Of a stretch of 64,000 nt of DNA, positions 1 to 6,292 are shown piece after piece. The stretch is from AC-32 sp963763475 (GTDB lineage Bacteria > Actinomycetota > Thermoleophilia > Gaiellales > Gaiellaceae): contig CAVXOR010000003.1 in NCBI GenBank assembly GCA_963763475.1, positions 248,001-312,000 of the forward strand. The letters run 5' to 3'. The notes beneath the pieces were generated by a model. It worked only from the letters and a program-made list of their open reading frames with translations, was not told the origin of the DNA and did not search any database. Made by a program: the position numbers and the translations under genes. Each line of letters begins with the position of its first letter. The first letter of the stretch is position 1.

Positions 1-306
1 ACCGATGGCACCTCCGCCGCGCGGCTGCTGCCGGGGCGCGTCGAGTACGGCCCGGTCGTTCTGCGGCGAGGGCTCACCGGTGATCCGGCGCTCTTCCGCT
101 GGTGGAACGACGTCGTCCAGGGCAACGTGGCGCGACGCGACGTCTCGATCGTCCTGATGGACGAGCAGCGCCGGGACGTCGCGCGCTGGCTGATCCGCAG
201 CGCGTGGCCGACCAAGTGGACCGGCCCCGACCTGCGCGGACTCGGCAACGAGGTGGCGATCGAGGAGCTCGAGCTCGCCCACGAAGGCATCGAGCTCGCC
301 GACTGA
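1..306 (+). CDS. Contractile tail tube protein (gp19 family), C-terminal part
   Basis: Last 101 residues of an inner-tube protein of a contractile tail, the T4 gp19-like family shared by phage tails, tailocins and extracellular contractile injection systems. The frame is open from base 1 and stops at TGA 304-306, so the N-terminus lies left of the window. The fragment shows the family pattern VEYGPVVLRRGLTGD (14-28), a WWNDVVQG segment (34-41), ARWLIRSAWPTKWTGP (61-76) and GNEVAIEELELAHEGIEL (82-99), whose NEVAIE..ELAHEG ending is typical. No other tail gene follows: the next gene is on the opposite strand. It therefore looks like the edge of a tail or injection-system locus. Whether that is a prophage or an injection system cannot be decided here. 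Confidence 0.82.
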   Translation, partial: TDGTSAARLLPGRVEYGPVVLRRGLTGDPALFRWWNDVVQGNVARRDVSIVLMDEQRRDVARWLIRSAWPTKWTGPDLRGLGNEVAIEELELAHEGIELAD

Positions 307-397
307 CAGGCGTAAACGCTCTAGGGCTCGATCAGCCCGCGCCTGACCGCATACCTGGTCAGCTCGACAGTCAGGCGGTCGAGACCCGCACTCTCCC

Positions 398-1306
398 TCA
401 CGCATCGTCGAGCCGGAGCGTCGACGGGTAGTACTCGTACGTCACGCGGTCGAGCAGCTCGATCCGCACGCCCGCCCGGAGCATGCGCTCGCCCCGGAAC
501 CAGTCGCCCGGCTCGGCAAGGGCCGAGGCGACATGCTCCCGCTCGAAGAAGCGCAGGTGCGCGTGGACGAGCGCACCCTTCAGCGGGAGTCGGTCGGGGA
601 GCACGCCCACGATCTCGGTCGTCGAGCCGTCCGGCTCACGGCCGTGGATCACGCCCTGCACGGCTTCGGCACGCCGTTCGCGCGCCGCCTCGAGCAGGGC
701 TTCGATCGCGTCCGCCGGGAGCGAGTCGTCGTCGTCGAAGTCGAAGAGCCAGCGACCCTTCGCGAGGCGGTAGCCCTCGTTGCGCGTCAGCGTCGAAGCG
801 GCGAGCCAGTGGCGATGCGCCTCGGGGTAGACGTACCGCTGCGACGTGTGGGTCCAGCGCACGCGGTCTTCGTCGAGCGCCCCGACGACCTGCTCGCCCT
901 CGGGGTCGGGGCCGTCGCCGACCACGAGCACCTCGAGCTTGCGGTAGGTCTGGTCGAGCACGGCCGGGAGCGCCCGCGAACGCAGGAGCTCCGGCCGTCC
1001 GAGGGTCGGCAGGATCACCGTCACGAGCGGCTCCGGCTCCTCGTACGCCGCGCCGTAATCAGGGGCGGCACGCGCGTCCGCCAGCAGGCGCCGGTTCTCG
1101 GCGTCGCGCCCGGCCAGCACGCGCAGCGTCGGCATCAGCTGCTCGTCGACCCGCCGCGCCAAGGCCGCGACGGCCTCGTCGAGGCGCGCCACGTCCTTCG
1201 CCACGGCGCCAAGCTCCTCGAGCAAGCGCGCGGCCTCGCTCTCGAACCGGTGGTGCAGCGACTCGAACCGGCGGTCGAGGGCGTTGGCGAGCCGTCGCCG
1301 GATCAC
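398..1306 (-). CDS. Glycosyltransferase family 2 with N-terminal coiled coil
   Basis: Predicted GT-A-fold glycosyltransferase that would move a sugar from a nucleotide donor to an unknown acceptor in the cytoplasm. Residues 1-75 are charged, heptad-like and without a signal peptide, probably a coiled coil. The catalytic domain begins near residue 93 with VTVILPTLGRPELL, and the acidic run DFDDDD (189-194) sits where the metal-binding DxD motif of GT2 enzymes is expected. The GTG start overlaps the stop of the upstream NeuD-like gene as GTGA, so the two are probably one transcript, most simply for decorating a surface glycan. Donor and acceptor are unknown. Confidence 0.8.
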   Translation of the reverse strand: MIRRRLANALDRRFESLHHRFESEAARLLEELGAVAKDVARLDEAVAALARRVDEQLMPTLRVLAGRDAENRRLLADARAAPDYGAAYEEPEPLVTVILPTLGRPELLRSRALPAVLDQTYRKLEVLVVGDGPDPEGEQVVGALDEDRVRWTHTSQRYVYPEAHRHWLAASTLTRNEGYRLAKGRWLFDFDDDDSLPADAIEALLEAARERRAEAVQGVIHGREPDGSTTEIVGVLPDRLPLKGALVHAHLRFFEREHVASALAEPGDWFRGERMLRAGVRIELLDRVTYEYYPSTLRLDDA

Positions 1307-1908
1307 GCAGGTGAGAACGGGCGCGCGGGAACGCCCTGGACGCGCGTCGCCGGGGCCACGGGTCGCACCACCACCGCGCCGGCGGCAATCACCGCTCCCG
1401 CTCCGACCTCGATCCCGTTGACGACGATTGCGCCCATCCCGAGCGCGGTGCCGTCACCGACGCGAGCGTTGCCGCCGACGTTCGCGCCCGGGTTGAGCAC
1501 CGCGCCGTCACCGATCCGCGCGTGGTGGCCGACGAGCGCGCCGCGGGCGACGAGGGCCTGCCGCCCCAGCTTCGCCGCGGCGGCGATCACCGCGGCCGGC
1601 CCGACCAGACATCCCTCGGCGAGCCGCGCGGAAGGGCTGACGTGGGCCGCGGGGTGGACGATCGTGGCCGCGCGCCAGCCGTGCTCGGCCAGGAGCGACC
1701 AGAGCGTGAGCCGGTCGCCGCCGAGCCCGAGGACGGCGGTCGCGGGGCCTGCGTCCGGCCCCAGGACCGGCAGACCGTGAACCTCGCTGCCGATGCGGCC
1801 CGGGTCGACGAGCTCGAGTAGCCCGGCCACCTCGTGACCGCATGCGCGCGCGTACTCGACCACCTCGAGCGCGAACGACCCACTCCCCGCGACGTAGAGC
1901 CCGGCCAC
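1303..1908 (-). CDS. NeuD/PglD-type sugar O- or N-acyltransferase
   Basis: Left-handed beta-helix acyltransferase of the NeuD/PglD family, which acetylates nucleotide sugars or sialic-acid-like sugars using acetyl-CoA. Residues 1-75 form the small Rossmann-like domain (YVAGSGSFALEVVEYA near the start). From about residue 84 there are imperfect hexapeptide repeats (VSPSARLAEGCLVGP, IGDGAVLNPGANVGG, VGDGTALGMGAIV), and the His pair in LVGHHARIG fits the catalytic position. The 201-residue length is normal for the family. It is the first gene of a two-gene minus-strand unit with the downstream glycosyltransferase, supporting a role in glycan building. The exact substrate is not readable. Confidence 0.85.
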   Translation of the reverse strand: MAGLYVAGSGSFALEVVEYARACGHEVAGLLELVDPGRIGSEVHGLPVLGPDAGPATAVLGLGGDRLTLWSLLAEHGWRAATIVHPAAHVSPSARLAEGCLVGPAAVIAAAAKLGRQALVARGALVGHHARIGDGAVLNPGANVGGNARVGDGTALGMGAIVVNGIEVGAGAVIAAGAVVVRPVAPATRVQGVPARPFSPA

Positions 1909-1929
1909 CCTGCCTGGACGATACAGGCC

Positions 1930-2937
1930 CTAACCGGGACGGACCGCGCCGACGAAGCCGAAGGCGTAGCCGGGCTGCGAGAGCGACGAGATCTTCACGA
2001 CGTCGCCCGTGTGCGGGGCCTGGATGAAGCGCCCGCCGCCGATGTACATGCCCTCGTGCTGGGGCCCGCGCGAGCTCGGCTCGAAGAAGACGAGATCGCC
2101 GGGCTGGAGCGCCCACGGCGGGATGCGCGCGCCCTCGTAGAACTGCGAGCCGGTGTAGTGGGTCAGCTGGATCCCGAGCTGCGCGTACACGTACATCGTC
2201 AGGCCCGAGCAGTCGAAGCCGATCAGCGGGTCGGCGCCGCCCCAGAGGTAGGGCACGCCCAGGTACTGCATCGCGATCCGGACCGCCTGGGCGCCGACCG
2301 AGCCGCCGCTCGGGACCCCGATGAGGGATTGGCCCGGAAGCGCGAGATCGTCGAAGCCGGTGTCGGCGCCGTGGCCGGTCACGCCGAGCGCCAGCCAGGA
2401 GAGCCGTGCCGACCGATGGGAGCGGTGGGTGGCCGGCAGCGCCGCTCGCGCCAGCCCGACGAGCACCTGCGAGCCGGTCTCGAGGCCGAGTGACGAGTCC
2501 CCGGCGACCAGGCGCAGCCCGACGATGCCGCTGCCCTCACCGGGCACGACCGCCTCCTGCAGGACGACCAGGTAGCTCGCCGGGCCGAGTGGGACGAGCG
2601 AGTTCGGCGTCGCGGGCACGGGCTTGCCGTCCACCGTCAGTCCGACGACGCGCGCGCCGCGCAGGCCGTAGGCCGGAACGTAGACGTGCTCCGCGTAGAC
2701 GAGGCCGCCGGCGAGCGACACGCCGGTCAGCGAGACCCCGCTCGAGGTGCGCTTGGCCGAGTCGAAGCGCAGCGTCCAGCCCCCGTCCTGTGCCGATGCG
2801 TACGTGCCCACCGCGCCGGCGTCCGAGGTCAGGTGACCTTGAGCATCGCGGATCTCGGCGACGCCGCCGAACGCCGCGGGGGCGAGGACGGTCGCTGCCA
2901 GGGCAGCCGTCGACGCGAGGAGCAGCCGCCTGTGCAC
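1930..2937 (-). CDS. Secreted NlpC/P60 cell-wall hydrolase
   Basis: Predicted exported peptidoglycan endopeptidase that cleaves stem-peptide bonds. Residues 1-24 are a signal peptide (HRRLLL then an Ala-rich core). Residues 25-205 are a secreted region without a recognised domain. The NlpC/P60 domain occupies about 213-335: LGVPYLWGGADP, the nucleophile Cys243 in GFDCSG, His294 in QHEGMYIG and His309 in QAPHTGD form the expected Cys-His-His set. GTG start at 2937. No SH3 or LysM domain was seen, so wall targeting may rely on the N-terminal region. It is transcribed away from the Fur-family gene, with a short divergent intergenic region carrying a metal-box-like palindrome. Confidence 0.9.
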   Translation of the reverse strand: MHRRLLLASTAALAATVLAPAAFGGVAEIRDAQGHLTSDAGAVGTYASAQDGGWTLRFDSAKRTSSGVSLTGVSLAGGLVYAEHVYVPAYGLRGARVVGLTVDGKPVPATPNSLVPLGPASYLVVLQEAVVPGEGSGIVGLRLVAGDSSLGLETGSQVLVGLARAALPATHRSHRSARLSWLALGVTGHGADTGFDDLALPGQSLIGVPSGGSVGAQAVRIAMQYLGVPYLWGGADPLIGFDCSGLTMYVYAQLGIQLTHYTGSQFYEGARIPPWALQPGDLVFFEPSSRGPQHEGMYIGGGRFIQAPHTGDVVKISSLSQPGYAFGFVGAVRPG

Positions 2938-2982
2938 GAGCGGATCGTTGCACAGCGGCCCTCAGCGCGACGGGTTTCTAGT

Positions 2983-3003
2983 TGAGAATGAGAAGCGTTT
3001 TCA
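2983..3003. promoter_or_regulatory. Candidate Fur/Zur operator (21-bp imperfect palindrome)
   Basis: A 21-bp imperfect inverted repeat with half sites TGAGAATGAG and GCGTTTTCA (outer TGA/TCA, inner AA/TT pairs) lies just before a candidate -10 TAAGCT (3005-3010) and 14 bases before the ATG of the Fur-family gene. The AT-rich TGAnAATGA half site resembles actinobacterial Zur/Fur boxes. Autoregulation of the regulator-ZIP operon is inferred, and the divergent NlpC/P60 gene could also respond. Confidence 0.6.
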
Positions 3004-3016
3004 GTAAGCTCGGGCG

Positions 3017-3376
3017 ATGCGGAACACGCGCCAGCGGACGCTGTTGACCGAGCTCGTCTCGACCCGGCAGCACGCGTTCACCGCCGAGGAGCTCTGGAGC
3101 GCCGCCCGCGAGGCCGACGGCCCCGTGGGCCTCGCGACCGTCTACCGCACCCTTGCCCTGCTCGAGTCGAGCGGCCGCGTACGGCGACTCGACCGCGGAC
3201 GCTTCATCGCCTGCGAGCCCGGCCATCACCATCACCTGGTCTGCCTCTCGTGCGGCTCGGTCGAGGAGACCGAGCTTTGCGCGGCGCCACCGGTGGTCGA
3301 AGTGCGCAAACGCCACGGCTTCGTCGTCCAGCGACACGAGGCCGACCTCTACGGCGTCTGCGGCAAGTGCGCGTGA
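3017..3376 (+). CDS. Fur-family metal-responsive repressor (Zur-like)
   Basis: DNA-binding metal sensor of the Fur superfamily. Residues 1-65 form the winged helix (TRQRTLL, GLATVYRTLALLE, GRVRRLDRGR). The dimerisation/metal part carries the HHHH run (70-73) and two structural zinc CxxC pairs, CLSC (76-79) and CGKC (115-118). The 119-residue length is slightly short for the family. Its stop overlaps the start of a ZIP-family transporter as GTGA, so the regulator and a zinc/iron importer are co-transcribed. That context favours zinc (Zur) over iron or peroxide sensing, but the metal is inferred. A candidate -10 (3005-3010) six bases before ATG and the palindrome at 2983-3003 suggest leaderless, autoregulated expression. 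Confidence 0.88.
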   Translation: MRNTRQRTLLTELVSTRQHAFTAEELWSAAREADGPVGLATVYRTLALLESSGRVRRLDRGRFIACEPGHHHHLVCLSCGSVEETELCAAPPVVEVRKRHGFVVQRHEADLYGVCGKCA

Positions 3377-4092
3377 CCTGGATCGCGATCCCGCTCTCGC
3401 TGCTCACCGTCGTCTCGACGCTGATCGGCGGCCTCACGGCGCTGCGGCTGCGCGAGCACCTGGAGACCGTGCTGGCGCTGAGCGGCGGCGTGGTCGTCGG
3501 CGTCGCGCTCTTCGACGTGCTGCCAGAGGCGATCGACGGGATCGACAACCCGCGTCTTGTGACCACGCTCGTCGCGGCCGGCTTCCTTGCGTTCTTCTTC
3601 TTCCAGCGCGCGCTCGTGCTGCATCACCGCGACGACCCGAACGAGGCTCGTGCGCACCATCGCGTCGGAGCGCTCGGGGCCGCCGCGCTCTCGGCGCACA
3701 GCTTCGTCGACGGCCTCGGGATCGGGATCGCCTTCGGCGTCGACACGCTGACCGGCGTGCTCGTCTTCATCGCGGTGATCAGCCACGACTTCGCCGACGG
3801 GCTGAACACGGTCACGTTCGTGCTGCGCCAGCAGGGGGACCGTAAGCAGGCGCTGCGCTGGCTCGCTGCCGACGCAGCCGCGCCCTTCTTCGGGGCGATC
3901 GTCGGCACGCTGATCAGCGTCTCCGAACGGAACCTCTCGTACCTGCTGGCCGTCTACGCCGGCTTCTTCCTCTACGTCGGCTCGTCGGACCTGCTGCCCG
4001 CGGCGCACGCTCGCACCTCGCCGCTACGGATCGCCCTGACCTTCGCCGGCTTCGTCCTGACCTATGCGATCGTGACGGTGGCCGCGCGCTAG
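3373..4092 (+). CDS. ZIP-family divalent metal transporter
   Basis: Membrane importer of the ZIP family (zinc, possibly iron or manganese). About seven to eight hydrophobic segments are visible over 239 residues. The two signature metal-binding helices appear as AHSFVDGLGIGIAF and SHDFADGLNTVTF (H..xDG pattern, bacterial ZIP variant), separated by a VLVFIAVI segment. The GTG start at 3373 was chosen because it overlaps the stop of the Fur-family gene (GTGA) and begins directly at the first membrane helix; longer versions of the frame lie inside the regulator. Expression is presumably repressed by that regulator when metal is sufficient. The 3' end overlaps the opposite-strand membrane gene by four bases. 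Confidence 0.87.
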   Translation: MTWIAIPLSLLTVVSTLIGGLTALRLREHLETVLALSGGVVVGVALFDVLPEAIDGIDNPRLVTTLVAAGFLAFFFFQRALVLHHRDDPNEARAHHRVGALGAAALSAHSFVDGLGIGIAFGVDTLTGVLVFIAVISHDFADGLNTVTFVLRQQGDRKQALRWLAADAAAPFFGAIVGTLISVSERNLSYLLAVYAGFFLYVGSSDLLPAAHARTSPLRIALTFAGFVLTYAIVTVAAR

Positions 4093-4808
4093 GGATGCGC
4101 GGCGGGCACCCAGTGGGGCCCGCCCCAGCTGAGGTCGTACGGGTAGTGGTGGATCACGTGCGCCCAGATCGTCCACGCGATCCAGCGCGAGGTGCCGTAG
4201 AAGAAGGCTGCTCGGTAGAACGTCAGCAGCGCCCCCCTCGGGACGACCCGGTTCAGCCACGGCCAGAAGGCGTCTGCCCGGTAGATGTAGTCGTCGAAGT
4301 ACGCACTTGTGAGTACGCGCCAGCTCCAGAGCCCGTAGACGATCCAGACCAGGTCCCACATGCAGCCGAGCCCGCTGAAGTAGGCGGCGGCATCGGTCAT
4401 GCGCCCGGTCTGGCCCGCGTAGGCCCAGGCGTCGATGTGAAAGTGGAACGTCCATGGGAAGAGCAGCATCGTCCCGACCGTGTCGCCCATGTCGGTGAGC
4501 GCGTGGGCGAACTGGCCGATCATGAAGCTGACGCCCCAGAGCTTGGAGCCGAAGACCTTCCAGATGATCAGGCCGACGGCGACCCCGTAGATCAGCGAGT
4601 GCGTGAAGCCGAAGCCCGGCCAGCCGCGGTGGAACTGGGCCGGGTCGCTCGCCTTCAGATCCCACGGGCCGAGGTGGATCCCGTAGACGAACCACTTGGT
4701 CATCATGTCCGGCGAGTACGAGCCGATCAGCAGCGGCACGAAGGCGAGCTTCAGCCCGACGTGCTTCTGGATCGCGTACGGCTCGAGGTCGTGTGCCGCC
4801 CAGCTCAC
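4089..4808 (-). CDS. Polytopic membrane protein, metal-dependent-hydrolase-like
   Basis: Membrane protein of about 239 residues with several hydrophobic, Trp-rich helices. It starts near WAAHDLEPYAIQKH and has scattered conserved-looking His/Asp (GFTHSLIYG, FAHALTDMGDTVG, HFHIDAWAY), a pattern seen in membrane-bound metal-dependent hydrolase families related to YdjM/DUF457. No function can be assigned. A GTG start at 4808 is preferred over the longer 4841 start because it forms a GTGA overlap with the stop of the upstream small membrane gene. It probably forms an operon with the two tiny genes upstream. Confidence 0.62.
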   Translation of the reverse strand: MSWAAHDLEPYAIQKHVGLKLAFVPLLIGSYSPDMMTKWFVYGIHLGPWDLKASDPAQFHRGWPGFGFTHSLIYGVAVGLIIWKVFGSKLWGVSFMIGQFAHALTDMGDTVGTMLLFPWTFHFHIDAWAYAGQTGRMTDAAAYFSGLGCMWDLVWIVYGLWSWRVLTSAYFDDYIYRADAFWPWLNRVVPRGALLTFYRAAFFYGTSRWIAWTIWAHVIHHYPYDLSWGGPHWVPAAHP

Positions 4809-4999
4809 GCGAGGCGCCTGACCACGGTCGGCACGAGCCACGCCGTGAACACCAGGTAGGCGAGGCCGACCCAGAACGAGAACAGGAAGTCGATCCAGAC
4901 GACGCCGATCGCGATGTAGACCGCGGCCGCGAGGCAGTAGCCCCCGAACACGCGCAGGTCGCGCCGGTCGGGGACGTCGAAGCTCAGTCGCAGTCGCAC
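4805..4999 (-). CDS. Small two-helix membrane protein
   Basis: Predicted 64-residue protein with a short charged N-terminus (SFDVPDRRDLR), two hydrophobic helices (GGYCLAAAVYIAIGVVW and FLFSFWVGLAYLVFTAW) and a basic tail VVRRLA. No family was recognised. The GTG start lies inside the end of the zinc-ribbon gene upstream (16-base overlap), and its stop overlaps the next gene as GTGA, so it sits in the middle of a tight three-gene operon. Coding status is supported by this overlap chain and the clear membrane pattern rather than by homology. Confidence 0.6.
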   Translation of the reverse strand: MRLRLSFDVPDRRDLRVFGGYCLAAAVYIAIGVVWIDFLFSFWVGLAYLVFTAWLVPTVVRRLA

Positions 5000-5142
5000 G
5001 TTCGCTTGCCGAGGAGGATGCGCCTGCCGCAGTTGGCGCAGAAGTTCTCCGCCCGGCGTGCGGCGCGGTGGAGGCCCGGCAACGTCAGCAGCACGCCGAA
5101 CGCGAGGGCACCGAGAATGGCGGCGAGCCCGGGGTCGATCAC
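4984..5142 (-). CDS. Tiny membrane-anchored zinc-ribbon protein
   Basis: A 52-residue frame starting with GTG at 5142. It has one hydrophobic segment (PGLAAILGALAFGVLLTLPGL), then a basic linker (HRAARRAE) and a compact Cys-rich tail with FCANCG and a final CDCD, i.e. CxxC...CxC, which looks like a zinc ribbon held at the inner membrane face. It overlaps the following small membrane gene by 16 bases, which supports it being real and first in the operon. No family was recognised. A second protein of the same design is encoded at 6024-6185. Confidence 0.55.
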   Translation of the reverse strand: MIDPGLAAILGALAFGVLLTLPGLHRAARRAENFCANCGRRILLGKRTCDCD

Positions 5143-5169
5143 GCGGTGGAGGCTAAACCGTTCGCAGCG

Positions 5170-5175
5170 TAGAGT
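5170..5175 (+). promoter_or_regulatory. -10 element of a leaderless promoter
   Basis: TAGAGT lies seven bases upstream of the GTG start of the Gfo/Idh/MocA gene. There is no purine-rich ribosome site between them, so the transcript likely begins at or next to the start codon. Confidence 0.5.
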
Positions 5176-5182
5176 CGGGCAA

Positions 5183-6037
5183 GTGCTGAGCTTCGGACTG
5201 GTCGGGACCGGTCACTGGGCCGATGTCGCCCACGCGGCCGGGATCGCGGCTCATCCTGAGGCCGAGCTCGTCGGCGTCTGGGGCCGCGATCCTGCGAAGG
5301 CGGGGGCGCTGGCAGCCAGGCACGGCGTGCGCGCGTTCGGCGATCCCGAGGAGCTGTTCGCCGCAGTCGATGCGGTCGCGTTCTCGGTTCCGCCGGACGT
5401 ACAGGCCGCGCTCGCGCCGCGAGCGGCCGAGGCCGGCAAGGCGCTGCTGCTCGAGAAGCCGGTCGCGCTCGACGTCGCAGCCGCGGAGCGGATCGCTGAA
5501 GCGGCCGCCGCGCCGACCGTCGTCTTCTTCACCTACCGCTTCGACCCCGACCTGGCCGCGTGGTATCGCGAGCACATCGACGGCCGAGAGTGGGACGGCG
5601 CCTCCGTGCTGTTCCTCACCTCGATCTTCGAAGCCGGCGGCCCGTTCTCCGAGTCGCCCTGGCGGCGCGAGCGCGGCGCCGTCTGGGACGTCGGGCCGCA
5701 CGCGCTCTCGGCGCTGGCGCCCGCGCTCGGCGCGGTCGAGGACGTCGCGGCCGCGCGCGGGCCACGTGACGAGGTGCACCTCGCGCTGCGTCACGCCTCG
5801 GGCGCTGCGAGCAGCGTCGCGCTCAGCCTCACCGCCCCGGCCGGGGTGAACGAGGTCGCCTTCTGGGGAGCCGAGGGGCTCGTGCGGCGGCCGCCGGTCG
5901 ACGGTGTGGACGTCGTCCAGGCCTACGGCGCGGCGATCGACGCGCTGCTCGTCGGCGAGACGATTTTCGACGCGCGCTTCGGAGTCGAGGTTGTGCGCGT
6001 GCTCGCGGAAGCGGAGGCCCGGCTCAGAGGTACATGA
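5183..6037 (+). CDS. Gfo/Idh/MocA-family NAD(P)-dependent oxidoreductase
   Basis: Predicted dehydrogenase of 284 residues acting on a sugar, inositol or related hydroxyl compound. The N-terminal Rossmann fold begins FGLVGTGHWADVAHA (GxGxxA-type dinucleotide loop), followed by VGVWGRDPAKA. The family motif EKPVAL (about residue 92) carries the conserved Lys, and FTYRFDPD follows. The C-terminal alpha/beta domain has WDVGPHALSAL with the usual conserved Asp/His. It is shorter than typical (330-370), so the C-terminal domain is compact. GTG 5183 was chosen because it directly precedes the first Rossmann strand and has a -10 at the leaderless distance. Substrate unknown. Confidence 0.85.
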   Translation: MLSFGLVGTGHWADVAHAAGIAAHPEAELVGVWGRDPAKAGALAARHGVRAFGDPEELFAAVDAVAFSVPPDVQAALAPRAAEAGKALLLEKPVALDVAAAERIAEAAAAPTVVFFTYRFDPDLAAWYREHIDGREWDGASVLFLTSIFEAGGPFSESPWRRERGAVWDVGPHALSALAPALGAVEDVAAARGPRDEVHLALRHASGAASSVALSLTAPAGVNEVAFWGAEGLVRRPPVDGVDVVQAYGAAIDALLVGETIFDARFGVEVVRVLAEAEARLRGT

Positions 6038-6185
6038 TCCACTTGCTGCTGCAGCCGCAGTCCTTGTGCTTGCGACTGCACTTCGCGCATTCCCAGTAGG
6101 TCCACCAGATCCACTTCAGATGGTTCAGCTCCAGGACGATCAGCGCGATGCACCAGAGCAGGATCTGGGTCTGGCTGAGGAACAC
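6024..6185 (-). CDS. Tiny membrane protein with Cys-rich tail
   Basis: A 53-residue frame with one hydrophobic helix (ILLWCIALIVLELNHLKW) followed by WTYWECAKCSRKHKDCGC, a CxxC-x5-CxC zinc-ribbon-like tail, ending in KWIMYL. It overlaps the end of the opposite-strand oxidoreductase gene by 14 bases. The start is uncertain: GTG at 6185 directly abuts an AAGGAG sequence, leaving no normal spacing. The plan matches the 52-residue protein at 4984-5142 (one helix plus four cysteines). No known family recognised. Confidence 0.5.
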   Translation of the reverse strand: MFLSQTQILLWCIALIVLELNHLKWIWWTYWECAKCSRKHKDCGCSSKWIMYL

Positions 6186-6292
6186 CTCCTTACCCTCTCG
6201 GCCCGCGCGATCCCGTGTCAATGGGCCATCCGGCCCATTTCGCCGGACCGGGTGGACGGGGGTCCGTGGCGCTGGCACCGTTCTCAGCGGTG

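Noticed and set aside
1..400. Prophage
   Set aside because: Only one tail-type gene fragment is present; no integrase, capsid, terminase or attachment repeat was seen in the window.
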